From the NCBI RefSeq assembly GCF_001552555.1, contig NZ_BCRK01000017.1:1-55573 (forward strand): DNA of 55,573 bases, written 5' to 3'. The notes beneath the pieces were generated by a model, which ran no database searches, was not told the DNA's origin, and was given only the letters and a program-made list of their open reading frames with translations. This document shows positions 1 through 7,230 of this stretch, one piece after another. The stretch is from Nocardiopsis trehalosi NBRC 14201 (GTDB lineage: Bacteria; Actinomycetota; Actinomycetes; Streptosporangiales; Streptosporangiaceae). The position numbers and the translations under genes are program-made. How positions within the stretch are numbered: the stretch's first letter is position 1; the number at the start of each line of letters is the position of its first letter.

Positions 1-60
1 CCCGGCGGTCGCCGCAGGACGGCGGAGGACGCCGGAGGTCGCCGCAGGACGGCGGAGGGC
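1..60. repeat. Two tandem copies of a 30-bp repeat
   Basis: Bases 1-30 and 31-60 match at 27 of 30 positions. The array touches the window edge, so more copies may lie outside. It is GC-only sequence upstream of the first gene. Two adjoining copies without spacers are not CRISPR-like. Confidence 0.7.
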
Positions 61-145
61 GGCGCCGGTCCCGGAAAAAGGGTTCGCCGCGTCCGATCAC
101 GCACCGTTAGGCTCCCCGGTGCACCGGGGCGGTGGGAGGGGGCTC

Positions 146-1231
146 ATGCCGGACGAGCGGCGTATCAGCGGGTGGCTGCGGGACGACTTCGGGCTGGACG
201 TCCGCCACGTCGTGCCCGTCGGCGGGGGCGCCGACGTGCGCGCCGCCGTCTTCCGGGCCACCACGGTCGACGGCGCCGACCTCGCCGTCAAGTGGACCAC
301 CGGCGGCTCCCCGGCCGGCCTCGCGGTACCGGCCTTCCTGGCGGCGTCCGGGATCGAGGGCGCGCCCGCCCCCGTGCCGACCCGCGCCGGGGGCTGGTGG
401 AGCGAGCGCGAGGGCGCCCGCCTGTCCGCTGTGCGCTGGGTGGCCGGGACGCCCGCGCTCGACGCCCCGCTGGGGCCCGCGCACTGGACCGCCTACGGCC
501 GCCTGCTCGCGCGCCTGCACGGCGGCCGACCGGGCCCCGACGTCACCCGGTGGGTACCGCGGGTCGACTACGCGGGCGACGCCGCCCGCTGGGCCGCCGG
601 GTTCGACGCGGTCACGGCGCGGATCGACCGCGCCGAGGCGGCCCCCGGCCCGCGTGCCCTCCTCGGTGCCGGGGCGGGCACCGACCCGCGCGACCCTCTC
701 GTCAACCGCCTCCTCGCCCTATGGGCCCGGCAGCGGCCCCGGCTGGCGGAGCTGCGCGACCGGACGGACCGCCTGGCCGCCCGCCTCGCCGCCGCCGACA
801 GCGCCACCGGATGCGCCGCCGACTCCCCCGCGCCCTCCCCCGCCGACCCGCACGTGCTCTGCCACGGCGACCCGCACCTGGGCAACGTCATCGCGACCGG
901 TCCCGGCGCGGTGGCGCTCATCGACTTCGACGACGCCGTCCTCGCCCCGCCCGAGAAGGACCTGATGTTCGTCCTGGGGCCCGGCGTGCTGTCGTTCGCC
1001 CCGGTGGACGACCGGCAGCGGGCGTGGTTCCTCGCCGGGTACGGCCCGGTGCGCCCCGACCCCGACCGGCTCGCCTACTTCCGCTGCGTGCGCGCCCTGG
1101 AGGACGCCGGCGACCTCGCCGCCCAGGTCCTCGACACCGCCGCCCACCCCGCCGCCGCCCGCGCCGAGGCGCTCGGCCACCTCGAGGGGTTCTGCTCGCC
1201 CGCCGGCCTGCTCGACCAGGCACTGGCCTGA
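146..1231 (+). CDS. Aminoglycoside/choline-type phosphotransferase family protein
   Basis: This 361-residue protein has the kinase fold of the APH family, which transfers phosphate from a nucleotide to a small hydroxylated substrate. The catalytic loop is HGDPHLGN at about residues 240-247 and the metal-binding IDFDD follows at about 259-263; AVKW at about residue 48 is a likely nucleotide-binding lysine. The ATG at 146 is preferred because GGGAGGGGG lies just upstream. A GTG at 119 in the same frame is an alternative, with TAGGCT at 108-113 that could drive a leaderless start. The substrate is unknown; it could be resistance or metabolism. The gene stands alone, with no same-strand partner. 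Confidence 0.85.
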   Translation: MPDERRISGWLRDDFGLDVRHVVPVGGGADVRAAVFRATTVDGADLAVKWTTGGSPAGLAVPAFLAASGIEGAPAPVPTRAGGWWSEREGARLSAVRWVAGTPALDAPLGPAHWTAYGRLLARLHGGRPGPDVTRWVPRVDYAGDAARWAAGFDAVTARIDRAEAAPGPRALLGAGAGTDPRDPLVNRLLALWARQRPRLAELRDRTDRLAARLAAADSATGCAADSPAPSPADPHVLCHGDPHLGNVIATGPGAVALIDFDDAVLAPPEKDLMFVLGPGVLSFAPVDDRQRAWFLAGYGPVRPDPDRLAYFRCVRALEDAGDLAAQVLDTAAHPAAARAEALGHLEGFCSPAGLLDQALA

Positions 1232-1782
1232 CAGGTCCGGGCTGGTGTGGACGGGCTTCCGGACTTGACGACCCGCCCGTTGTCGAGGACGCGGGCGGCG
1301 GGCGGGCGTTGCCCCCGGGTCGATCGAGTGGACCTGCTTCTCGGACACGCGGCGGTACCTGCCGCCACCAGGGACGGACTCGCCCTTGGCGGGAACCGTG
1401 AACCCGTCGACCTTGACCGCCGCCGAACCCTCGTCGTCCTCGATGGCTGGTCAGAGTCCGAAGAACGACTGCCGGTCTTTTCCAGGCCCGCTCCCGCATC
1501 GGTCCGGCTCGGGCACCGCGCCGAGCAGGTCACAGGGGAGCCGGTGCGGCAGGGCGGCGTGCGGGTCGCACCCCCGCCCGGTGCGGGACAGCGCGTGCTC
1601 CCCCGGTAGATGGAGAACGACGCGGGCGGCGGACCTCCGGCGGGTGCCCGGAACCGGGACGGCCGCGCCCTCGCGGACGGCCAGGGGACCGCCGTGCCGA
1701 CGCCCGCCGGTGGAACGAGGCCGGGGGGGCGGAACGGTACCGCTGGTTCCGCCGGGCGGCCACCGGACTCGGCGGGGGGCGG
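1232..1782. other. Gene-poor gap with a possible degraded coding remnant
   Basis: I see no intact gene here. On the minus strand, between about 1450 and 1315, one frame reads with protein-like composition (VKVDGFTVPAKG, then RYRRVSEKQVHSIDPG) directly after an in-frame stop at 1451-1453. A second minus frame continues with RVLDNGRVVKSGSP at about 1255-1300. This pattern suggests a frameshifted, truncated gene of unrecognised family. The rest (1460-1782) shows nothing I can support. Confidence 0.3.
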
Positions 1783-2424
1783 CTACTCCCCCACGGTGCC
1801 GTCGATCGCCTCGCGGAGCAGGTCGGCGTGGCCGTTGTGCCGCGCGTACTCCTCGATCATGCGGGTCAGGACGTAGCGCAGCGAGATCTCCTCGCCGCGG
1901 TGCTCCACGGTGTCGTCGAGGGACGCGAAGCGGTCCGCGATGACGCGGGAGCCGTCGCACTCCCGCCGCCAGAGCGCGAACGCCGCGTCGGCGTCGGCGT
2001 CGGCGACGAGGAACTCGGCGTAGTCGCCGTCGGCTTCGGACCACGGCGACGGGACGTCCTCCCCGTTCAGAGTCCGGCGGAACCAGACGGCCTCGATCGC
2101 GGCCATGTGCCGGACGAGGCCGAGCAGGGTCAGCTTCGAGGTCGGCACGGCCGCCCGCCTCAGCTGATCGGCGGTCAACCCCTGGCACTTCAGGGCCAGC
2201 GTCGCCCGCTGGAAGTCGAGGAACGCGGTCAGGGATTCGCGGTCGCCGGCCGTGCGGGAGGGCTGGCGGCGGTGGTCGTCCTCCTGCGGGTGGTCGCGGC
2301 GCCGCACCGGTCCGGACCGCTGCGCGCTCCCGGCCGCCACCGCCCGGCGGACGAGCACGGCGGCCCCGCCGATGAGCACCGCAAGGAAGAGCAGTGTGAG
2401 GAGTTCGCCGGTTCCAAGGTTCAT
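1783..2424 (-). CDS. DinB/DUF664-family protein with N-terminal membrane anchor
   Basis: The protein has 213 residues. Residues 7-30 form one hydrophobic segment followed by arginines, so the N terminus is probably membrane-anchored with the rest cytoplasmic. From about residue 63 it matches the DinB_2/DUF664 four-helix family: the pattern LTLLGLVRHMAAIEAVWFRR carries the conserved His near the metal site, and EEYARHNGHADLLREAIDG near the end gives further His ligands. Family members include thiol-dependent S-transferases, but most are of unknown function. DinB proteins are normally soluble and about 160-170 residues, so the extra N-terminal segment is unusual. A strong promoter lies about 60 bp upstream. 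Confidence 0.8.
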   Translation of the reverse strand: MNLGTGELLTLLFLAVLIGGAAVLVRRAVAAGSAQRSGPVRRRDHPQEDDHRRQPSRTAGDRESLTAFLDFQRATLALKCQGLTADQLRRAAVPTSKLTLLGLVRHMAAIEAVWFRRTLNGEDVPSPWSEADGDYAEFLVADADADAAFALWRRECDGSRVIADRFASLDDTVEHRGEEISLRYVLTRMIEEYARHNGHADLLREAIDGTVGE

Positions 2425-2489
2425 CGGTCACCCGCGTCCGGAAGGGCAGTGGAGGATGTGGCGGAAGTGTCGAGCGCAGTGCGGATGCG

Positions 2490-2517
2490 ACAGTACCCAA
2501 CGCGGCGGGGTTGTCAA
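2490..2517 (-). promoter_or_regulatory. Sigma-70-type promoter of the DinB gene
   Basis: Read on the minus strand there is a perfect -35 TTGACA (2517-2512), a 16-bp spacer and a -10 TACTGT (2495-2490). Transcription would start near 2484, giving a leader of about 60 nt before the start codon at 2424. Confidence 0.6.
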
Positions 2518-2706
2518 CGAGCCCGCGATCCCCGGCCCGCCGTGCCGTGGGTGGCGGCGGAGGGCCGCCCGTGGCCGGCTCCGGCAGGTCCCGGGCCGTG
2601 CCGCACACGCCGCCGGAAGCCGCTCTCCGCTGGTACCGATGGCCGGTCCCGGCCTCTGCCACCGGCCCCCCGGATCCGATGAGCGGCGGCGAGGACCGGC
2701 CGGACG

Positions 2707-2979
2707 CGCGACGGCGACGCGGTGCTGCGGGTCGCCGACACCGGGGCCGTACACACCGCCGCGAGCGCCGCCCGGCTCACCGAGCCGTTCCTGCGCTTCG
2801 AGGGGCGCACCCGCCGCGACGGCGAGGGCCACGGCCTGGGCCTGGCCCTGGTCTCCCGGGTGGTCGCGGTCCACGGCGGCACCCTGGACCCGCGCCCGCG
2901 CGACGGCGGAGGGCTGGACGTCACCGTCACCCTCCCCGGCCGCATGACGCCCCCGGGCCGAGCCGTACCCGGGCGGTAG
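2707..2979 (+). pseudogene. Remnant of a sensor histidine kinase (ATPase domain only)
   Basis: The reading frame encodes only the last half of a HATPase_c domain. DGDAVLRVADTG corresponds to the N/G1 region, LTEPFLRFEG to the F box, and GEGHGLGLALVSRVVAVHGG to the G2 box of histidine kinases. No sensor, HAMP or dimerisation/phosphoacceptor domain precedes it and no response regulator is adjacent. A GTG at 2722 could start an 85-residue peptide, but a functional kinase is not possible. I read it as the 3' end of a decayed two-component gene. Confidence 0.7.
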
Positions 2980-3070
2980 CGCCCCAGGGCGGCCGGGACC
3001 GGGCGGCGCGGGGCGATGTCCGCCGCCCGCCTCCGACCGGGACGCGGTCCACTTCGAACCGGGCGCCGCC

Positions 3071-3135
3071 GACCTCAGACCGAAGCGCCGCCCGCCTGGG
3101 CCGGAGCCCCGTCGACCTCAGATCGGAGCGCCGCC
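3071..3135. repeat. Duplicated 3' end of the VOC gene
   Basis: GACCTCAGACCGAAGCGCCG at 3071 recurs as GACCTCAGATCGGAGCGCCG at 3114, 43 bp apart, with 20 of 22 bases conserved over the full unit. The second copy is the stop-codon region of the VOC gene, so the first looks like a short duplication of that gene's 3' end. Confidence 0.55.
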
Positions 3136-3459
3136 GAAGGAGAGTTCGTTGCCGTCGGGGTCGCGGAAGATCGCCTTGCGCACCCCGTTGTCGTAGGTCT
3201 CGCGCTTCGCGGGCTGCAGGCCGCGCTCGGCGATCGCCGCGATGCGGGCGTCGAAGTCGGCGGCGAAGACCGTGTGCATGGCGTGCCCGGCGCGTTCGGG
3301 CAGGTGCTCGATGTACACGTACCGGTGCTCGGCCAGCTCCCACACCGCCTCGACGTCGTTGGGGTGGAAGGCCGGTGGGCCGCCGAGCAGGCGCTCGTAC
3401 CAGGCCAGCGCGGCCGGATAGTCGGCCACGGGGATACCGGCGAAGAGGTCGACGCTCAT
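3118..3459 (-). CDS. VOC (glyoxalase/bleomycin-resistance fold) family protein
   Basis: This 113-residue protein has a single vicinal-oxygen-chelate domain: the opening LFAGIPVADYPAALAWYERLLG and the closing IFRDPDGNELSFG are the typical first and last strands of the family. Such proteins bind a metal and act on, or sequester, small molecules; the substrate is not evident. I chose the ATG at 3459 because the domain begins immediately after it and the in-frame upstream extension is low-complexity. TACGCT lies exactly 7-12 bases upstream of this ATG, consistent with a leaderless transcript. Confidence 0.85.
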   Translation of the reverse strand: MSVDLFAGIPVADYPAALAWYERLLGGPPAFHPNDVEAVWELAEHRYVYIEHLPERAGHAMHTVFAADFDARIAAIAERGLQPAKRETYDNGVRKAIFRDPDGNELSFGGAPI

Positions 3460-3465
3460 CCCGCA

Positions 3466-3471
3466 AGCGTA
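3466..3471 (-). promoter_or_regulatory. -10 hexamer for a leaderless VOC transcript
   Basis: TACGCT (minus strand, 3471-3466) fits TANNNT and sits at -12 to -7 relative to the A of the ATG at 3459. No Shine-Dalgarno sequence precedes that ATG. Confidence 0.5.
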
Positions 3472-3560
3472 GGCCGGACCCCCGGCAGAACCCGGCCACC
3501 ACCCACCCCACGTGTCGGGGCACCCCACCGGCGGTCCCGATGCGGTGCCCCTCGGGGGAA

Positions 3561-3743
3561 CTACACCTCGCCCGCCTTCACGCCGGACACGAGCGCGGCC
3601 CACTCTTTCACCGGGAACCCGAGATGCCCGAGTCCGCGGTGCTGCGTGTCGCGCACGTAGACGGCTCGCTCGGTCTCACGCACCTCAAGGCAGTTGGTGG
3701 CCCCGTCGCTGTAGGAAGACTTGTGCCACTTCTCAAGCTGCAT
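3561..3743 (-). CDS. DUF397 domain protein
   Basis: This 60-residue protein is a whole DUF397 domain: WHKSSYSDGATNCLEV at the start, then VRDTQHRG, and FPVKEWAALVSGVKAGE at the end. DUF397 proteins are small actinobacterial partners encoded beside Scr1/WhiJ-like XRE regulators and are thought to bind or antagonise them in developmental control. Its start overlaps the 3' end of the upstream XRE gene by 11 bp, so the two are co-transcribed and translationally coupled. Confidence 0.93.
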   Translation of the reverse strand: MQLEKWHKSSYSDGATNCLEVRETERAVYVRDTQHRGLGHLGFPVKEWAALVSGVKAGEV

Positions 3744-4608
3744 GGTTCAGTCCCTCGATCTCTCTGCGGATGCGCTCCAGCGACCTTTCCGGACTGTCTG
3801 CCGCTGCCTGGAGGGCCGCGTAGAGCATCCTGTACTGCGCTACTTCGGTCTGCGATACGACGACCTGACCCTCTCGCACCGACTCAGCGAACATGACCTC
3901 GGGTTCGTCCTGCCGGGTGATCAGCTTGAACGGTCCACTCACACCCGGATGCCCCGGAGCGTCACTCGAAATCACCTGGACTGACAGTCTCCCTGTTTGC
4001 ACGAGGTCGGCCACATGCTCCAGTTGACGTCGCATGACGCCAACGCCGCCGTAGCGACGACCGAAGATCGTCTCGTCCACGACCAGCCACAGTTTAGGGC
4101 TGTGGCGCTCCGCCACACGTTGCGCCCTCTCCCATCGCTGGGCTGCCCTGTGCTCTGCCTCGTCCGGGGTAAGCCATGGAGTGCCGTTGCGAAAGAGCGT
4201 CCGCGAGTATTCCACGGTCTGCAAGTGCGCCGGGAACACCAGAACCTGGTACTCGTATACGGCCCATGCGGTGTCGATCAGTTCAGCTAGTTCGTAGCGC
4301 CATGCTTCGCGCCCGTCGCCTGTGAGTTCATCCCACAGCCGGGACAACCTGGCGCTACCGAACTCCTTGTCGAGGGCGTCCAACATACGAGAGGTCGGCG
4401 CCGACTTACCACGCTCCAAATCGGACATACGCGTCCGAGAGGAGCCGACCCTTTTCGCGATCACGTCAAGGGTCATGTCCGCCGCCTGGCGGAGTCTGCG
4501 CACTTCAGAGCCGAAGCGCGCACGCGCACGTACATCATGCTGCATAAATCCATTGCACCACACGCCCCAGCGTTCACGGAGGGATTCCGGAATCTTCCAC
4601 AGTGGCAT
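3733..4608 (-). CDS. XRE-family regulator with DUF5753 (WhiJ/Scr1-like)
   Basis: The 291-residue protein has an N-terminal helix-turn-helix (FGSEVRRLRQAADMTLDVIAKRVGSS, about residues 32-57, recognition helix ending SDLERGK) and a C-terminal DUF5753 domain with the usual motifs (YEYQVLVFPAHLQT, VVDETIFGRRYG, HPGVSGPFKLI). Homologues repress developmental or secondary-metabolism genes in streptomycetes and work with DUF397 partners. The ATG at 4608 has GGAAAG at good spacing; an internal ATG at 4545 would give the more usual short N terminus. The gene is clearly less GC-rich than its neighbours. It is divergent from the HATPase gene at 4755. Confidence 0.92.
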   Translation of the reverse strand: MPLWKIPESLRERWGVWCNGFMQHDVRARARFGSEVRRLRQAADMTLDVIAKRVGSSRTRMSDLERGKSAPTSRMLDALDKEFGSARLSRLWDELTGDGREAWRYELAELIDTAWAVYEYQVLVFPAHLQTVEYSRTLFRNGTPWLTPDEAEHRAAQRWERAQRVAERHSPKLWLVVDETIFGRRYGGVGVMRRQLEHVADLVQTGRLSVQVISSDAPGHPGVSGPFKLITRQDEPEVMFAESVREGQVVVSQTEVAQYRMLYAALQAAADSPERSLERIRREIEGLNHAA

Positions 4609-4754
4609 GGAAGTCTTTCCGAATAGAGCCGATCGACTTCCGGATCGGATGACCAGGCGAAATTCTGGTTCCGCGAGCGAGGTCCGAGGTCACGGTCTCC
4701 CCTGGCACCGCACCAGGGACGGGAGCCTCATGCCTCGCTCCGGAAGGAGAATTC

Positions 4755-5288
4755 ATGTGGCAGGACGACCGACCCTCACCCGCCACGGCCCGTGGAAAAG
4801 CTCCCGGCGCCACACCGCCACACGCGCCCGCCGCATCGGCGGCCCTACCCCAGCGGCGGCGGTTCCCCGCCACCCCGTCGTCCATCCGACGGGCGCGCGC
4901 GTTCGTCGTGGAGGCGCTGGCGCGCCATGACCTGCACGGCCTCCGCGACGGGGCGGGGATCATCGTCTCCGAGTTGGCGACGAACGCACTACGGCACAGC
5001 CGCAGCGGGCGGCGCGGAGGCCACTACTCGGTCACCGTCGCACAGACCGCCACCGGGGCGCGCGTCGAGGTCACCGACGACGGCCCGTGGTCCACCCGCC
5101 CCACCGCGCCCGTGGTCCGTGCGAATCCCATCACCGATCCCGAGACCGGGCCTGGGACCGGGATAGGCGAGGGCGGGCGTGGCCTCTTCCTCGTCGCCGC
5201 GTACAGCGTCGAATGGGGCACGACCCGCCACACCGACGGTCGGCGCACCGTCTGGGCCGGACTCCGGTCGGGCGGCACCGATGGTTGA
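4755..5288 (+). CDS. Anti-sigma-factor-type ATP-binding protein (HATPase_c_2)
   Basis: The 177-residue protein carries a GHKL ATPase domain of the RsbW/SpoIIAB type. VSELATNALRHS at about residues 71-82 is the N box with the Mg-binding Asn, VEVTDDGPW is the G1 box, and GEGGRGLFLVAAYS is the G2 box. In actinomycetes such stand-alone domains sit beside XRE/DUF397 pairs in whiJ/abaA-like loci and may act as serine kinases or anti-sigma factors. GGAAGGAG precedes the ATG with good spacing. The 3' end overlaps the next gene by 8 bp. Confidence 0.9.
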   Translation: MWQDDRPSPATARGKAPGATPPHAPAASAALPQRRRFPATPSSIRRARAFVVEALARHDLHGLRDGAGIIVSELATNALRHSRSGRRGGHYSVTVAQTATGARVEVTDDGPWSTRPTAPVVRANPITDPETGPGTGIGEGGRGLFLVAAYSVEWGTTRHTDGRRTVWAGLRSGGTDG

Positions 5289-5736
5289 CCTTCCCGCGTG
5301 TCGGCGCGGGCTCATCGTCGTCCACGCCGACGACCCCGACGGCGCCGTCCCGCTGACCGTCGAGGCCGTCCTTCCCCCCGAACACGTCCTGGTCCGCGAA
5401 CCCCGCACCGAGCAGGCCCGGCACGTGCGCATCCGCGACGTCGTTCCCCTGCACGCCGGGCACCTGTGCGCGCTGGCCCGCGCCTGGCCCGAGGGCACCC
5501 AGGTGCTCATCGGCGGCGGCCACATGTGCGAGGTCATCGGGTGGGAGCCGCACCGCTCCGCGTTCGGCCTGCTCTACCTGCGTGACATGGCCGACGGGAC
5601 GACCACCCTCGCCCACTGCCGCGACGTCGTCCGGACCGTCCCGGTCAACGCGTTCACGCCGCCCCCGCTGTGCCGGGTCGAACCGCGTCCCCGGCCGGCC
5701 ATCCGGCGCGCGGGTGGGTCCGGGAGAGGGCGGTGA
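5281..5736 (+). CDS. Hypothetical protein coupled to the HATPase gene
   Basis: I do not recognise a family for this 151-residue protein. It looks soluble and globular, with beta-rich segments (GLIVVHADD, TQVLIGGGHMCEVIGWE, AFGLLYLRDM) and a basic, proline- and arginine-rich tail from about residue 127. The ATG at 5281 lies inside the last codons of the HATPase gene, so it is translationally coupled to it and probably serves in the same regulatory pathway. Confidence 0.7.
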   Translation: MVDLPACRRGLIVVHADDPDGAVPLTVEAVLPPEHVLVREPRTEQARHVRIRDVVPLHAGHLCALARAWPEGTQVLIGGGHMCEVIGWEPHRSAFGLLYLRDMADGTTTLAHCRDVVRTVPVNAFTPPPLCRVEPRPRPAIRRAGGSGRGR

Positions 5737-5769
5737 CGGGTGGGCTTCCGGTCTCCCGGACGACTCGAG

Positions 5770-5806
5770 CGGCGCCGCCGTGCGGGCGTACCGCGCGGCG
5801 GCGCCG
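5770..5806. terminator. Bidirectional terminator-like hairpin
   Basis: Two 16-bp arms (5770-5785 and 5791-5806) pair with one G-U-compatible mismatch around a 5-nt loop. The hairpin sits between two convergent genes that end at 5736 and 5825, so it can serve both strands. There is no U-tract. Confidence 0.65.
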
Positions 5807-5824
5807 TTCGGTGCCGGGCGTCCG

Positions 5825-6490
5825 TCAGGGGGCGGGCGTGGTGGAGACCGTCGCGTCCGGGCAGGCGGCGGCGAGGCGGGTCAGCGTGTCGCGTTCGGCC
5901 GTGTCCGCGGTGAGGCCCCACCGGACCTTCACGGTGGTCCACTCCGTGGCGTAGCGGCAGTGGGTCTCGGCGGCGGAGGGCAGCCAGGTGGCGGGGTCCT
6001 GGTCGGCCTTCTGCCGGTTCTCGCGGGCGGTGACGGCGACGAGGGCGACCGGCTCGCCCAGGTCGTTGGCGTAGTCGCGGCGCCGCTGGGTGGTCCACTC
6101 GGAGGCGCCGGAGTCCCACGCCTCGGCCAGCGGGACCATGTGGTCGATGTCCAGGCCCCGGGCGTCGGTGTGGACCTGCCCGTCGTAGTAGGAGGACCAC
6201 TCCCCGCCGCTGATGCGGCACCGCTCGCCGACCTCGGGCGCCGTGGTGGCCTCCTCCAGGAGCACCTCGGCGCGCGTGGAGCAGCCGTCGCGGTCGCCGT
6301 CGGACCAATGCGGGAACAGGTCGCGGTCGTAGCCGTCCCGGCTCTCCTCGGCGGCGGGCAGCGCGGCGACGGCGTCCGCGAGGGGGACCTCCGCGGCCGC
6401 GTGCGCGGGCGGCCCGGCGACCAGCGTGCAGGTCACCAGGGACACGGCGGCGCAGGCGGCGGCCCGCCGCAGGGGCAGGGAGCGGGGCAT
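5825..6490 (-). CDS. Secreted HNH endonuclease-family (DUF1524) protein
   Basis: The 221-residue protein starts with a signal peptide (basic RSLPLRRAAACA, hydrophobic core, then AHAAAE as a Sec cleavage site near residue 32). The mature part is a GmrSD-like/DUF1524 HNH nuclease. DIDHMVPLAEAWDSGAS carries the DxDH metal/catalytic motif at about residues 115-131 and AVTARENRQKADQDPATWLP the conserved Asn/Lys region. Secreted members are probably extracellular nucleases for nutrient release or competition. The ATG at 6490 is preferred because GGAGGG lies 4 nt upstream; an ATG four codons earlier is less well placed. Confidence 0.9.
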   Translation of the reverse strand: MPRSLPLRRAAACAAVSLVTCTLVAGPPAHAAAEVPLADAVAALPAAEESRDGYDRDLFPHWSDGDRDGCSTRAEVLLEEATTAPEVGERCRISGGEWSSYYDGQVHTDARGLDIDHMVPLAEAWDSGASEWTTQRRRDYANDLGEPVALVAVTARENRQKADQDPATWLPSAAETHCRYATEWTTVKVRWGLTADTAERDTLTRLAAACPDATVSTTPAP

Positions 6491-6517
6491 GGCGCCCTCC
6501 ATTCCTCTATCACGTTG

Positions 6518-6535
6518 GGTTGTCGCGGAACAACC
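6518..6535. promoter_or_regulatory. Inverted repeat upstream of the secreted nuclease gene
   Basis: GGTTGT and ACAACC (6-bp perfect arms) flank CGCGGA, 28-45 bp upstream of the start codon at 6490. This is where the promoter is expected, so it may be an operator. No regulator can be assigned. Confidence 0.35.
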
Positions 6536-6749
6536 TAGGGTGTCGACCGGGGAATGTCCGCGACCGCCGCGCGGCGGCCTTCGCGGGCGGGGAGGCGGCC
6601 GTCGCGGCGGTCGCCCCGCTCTCCGGCACGGCGCGCGGCCCGGATCGGCCGACGGGGGCCGGGATAGCATCGGGTGGCCGGGCCGCGGGTCCCCGCGGCG
6701 CGCCGCACGCGCGGCGGTCCGGCCGGGACGGAGCCGGAGGCGATGCACG

Positions 6750-7196
6750 GTGGAGGAGACGCTGGCCGCACTGGCCCTGTCCGGCGGGACGACCCTGGTC
6801 GGCGCCATGGCGACGTCGGCGTGGCAGGCGGCGTCCTCGGGCGTCGCGCGGCTCTTCGCCCGCCGGGGGGACGACGTCGCGGGCCAGCTCGACGACCACG
6901 CGGCCCTCGTCGACCGGGCGCCCGACCCCGATCAGGCGCGGCAGAGCCTCGTCCCGCTGTGGCGGCTCCACCTGGAGGACCTGCTGCGCCGCGACCCCGC
7001 CGCAGCCGACGAGCTGCGGGACCTGATCGACCGGGTCCGGTCGCAGTTGCCCGCGACCGAGCAGCGGTGGGTGCAGACCATCGTCGCCAAGGACGGCGGG
7101 CAGGCGTTCGGGGCGCAGGGCGGCAACGTCATCGTGCACCAGGCCGGCCCCGACCGGGACCTCCCCGGGAGCGGGCCTTCCGGCACCGCTGTCTGA
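6750..7196 (+). CDS. Putative small effector/partner of the adjacent STAND NTPase
   Basis: This 148-residue protein has three visible parts. The N terminus (about 1-37, LAALALSGGTTLVGAMATSA then VARLFARRG) is hydrophobic and probably helical. The middle (about 45-112) is charged and helical. The C terminus (118-133, QAFGAQGGNVIVHQAG) is a glycine-rich strand-forming motif. I recall similar small actinobacterial proteins encoded beside TPR/NTPase genes, without assigned function. The same motif pattern occurs near the N terminus of the convergently encoded NTPase, whose gene ends 34 bp away. The start is a GTG with GGAGG 9 nt upstream. A role as effector or adaptor is inference. Confidence 0.7.
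   Translation: MEETLAALALSGGTTLVGAMATSAWQAASSGVARLFARRGDDVAGQLDDHAALVDRAPDPDQARQSLVPLWRLHLEDLLRRDPAAADELRDLIDRVRSQLPATEQRWVQTIVAKDGGQAFGAQGGNVIVHQAGPDRDLPGSGPSGTAV
7101..7148 (+). other. Glycine-rich putative signalling motif in the small protein
   Basis: These codons encode QAFGAQGGNVIVHQAG (residues 118-133). Aligned without gaps to FAYGAIGADIHVFGDG of the neighbouring NTPase, 6 of 16 residues are identical and 3 more are conservative (F/Y, N/D, V/I). The layout resembles bacterial amyloid signalling sequences that pair NLR-like proteins with effectors. Confidence 0.45.
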
Positions 7197-7230
7197 ACGG
7201 GCCGTACGCCGCCGTCCGCGCCGCGCCGGA

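Noticed and set aside
1-60. Possible CRISPR or minisatellite array at the window edge
   Set aside because: Only two adjoining 30-bp copies without spacers; no Cas gene nearby. Recorded simply as a tandem repeat.
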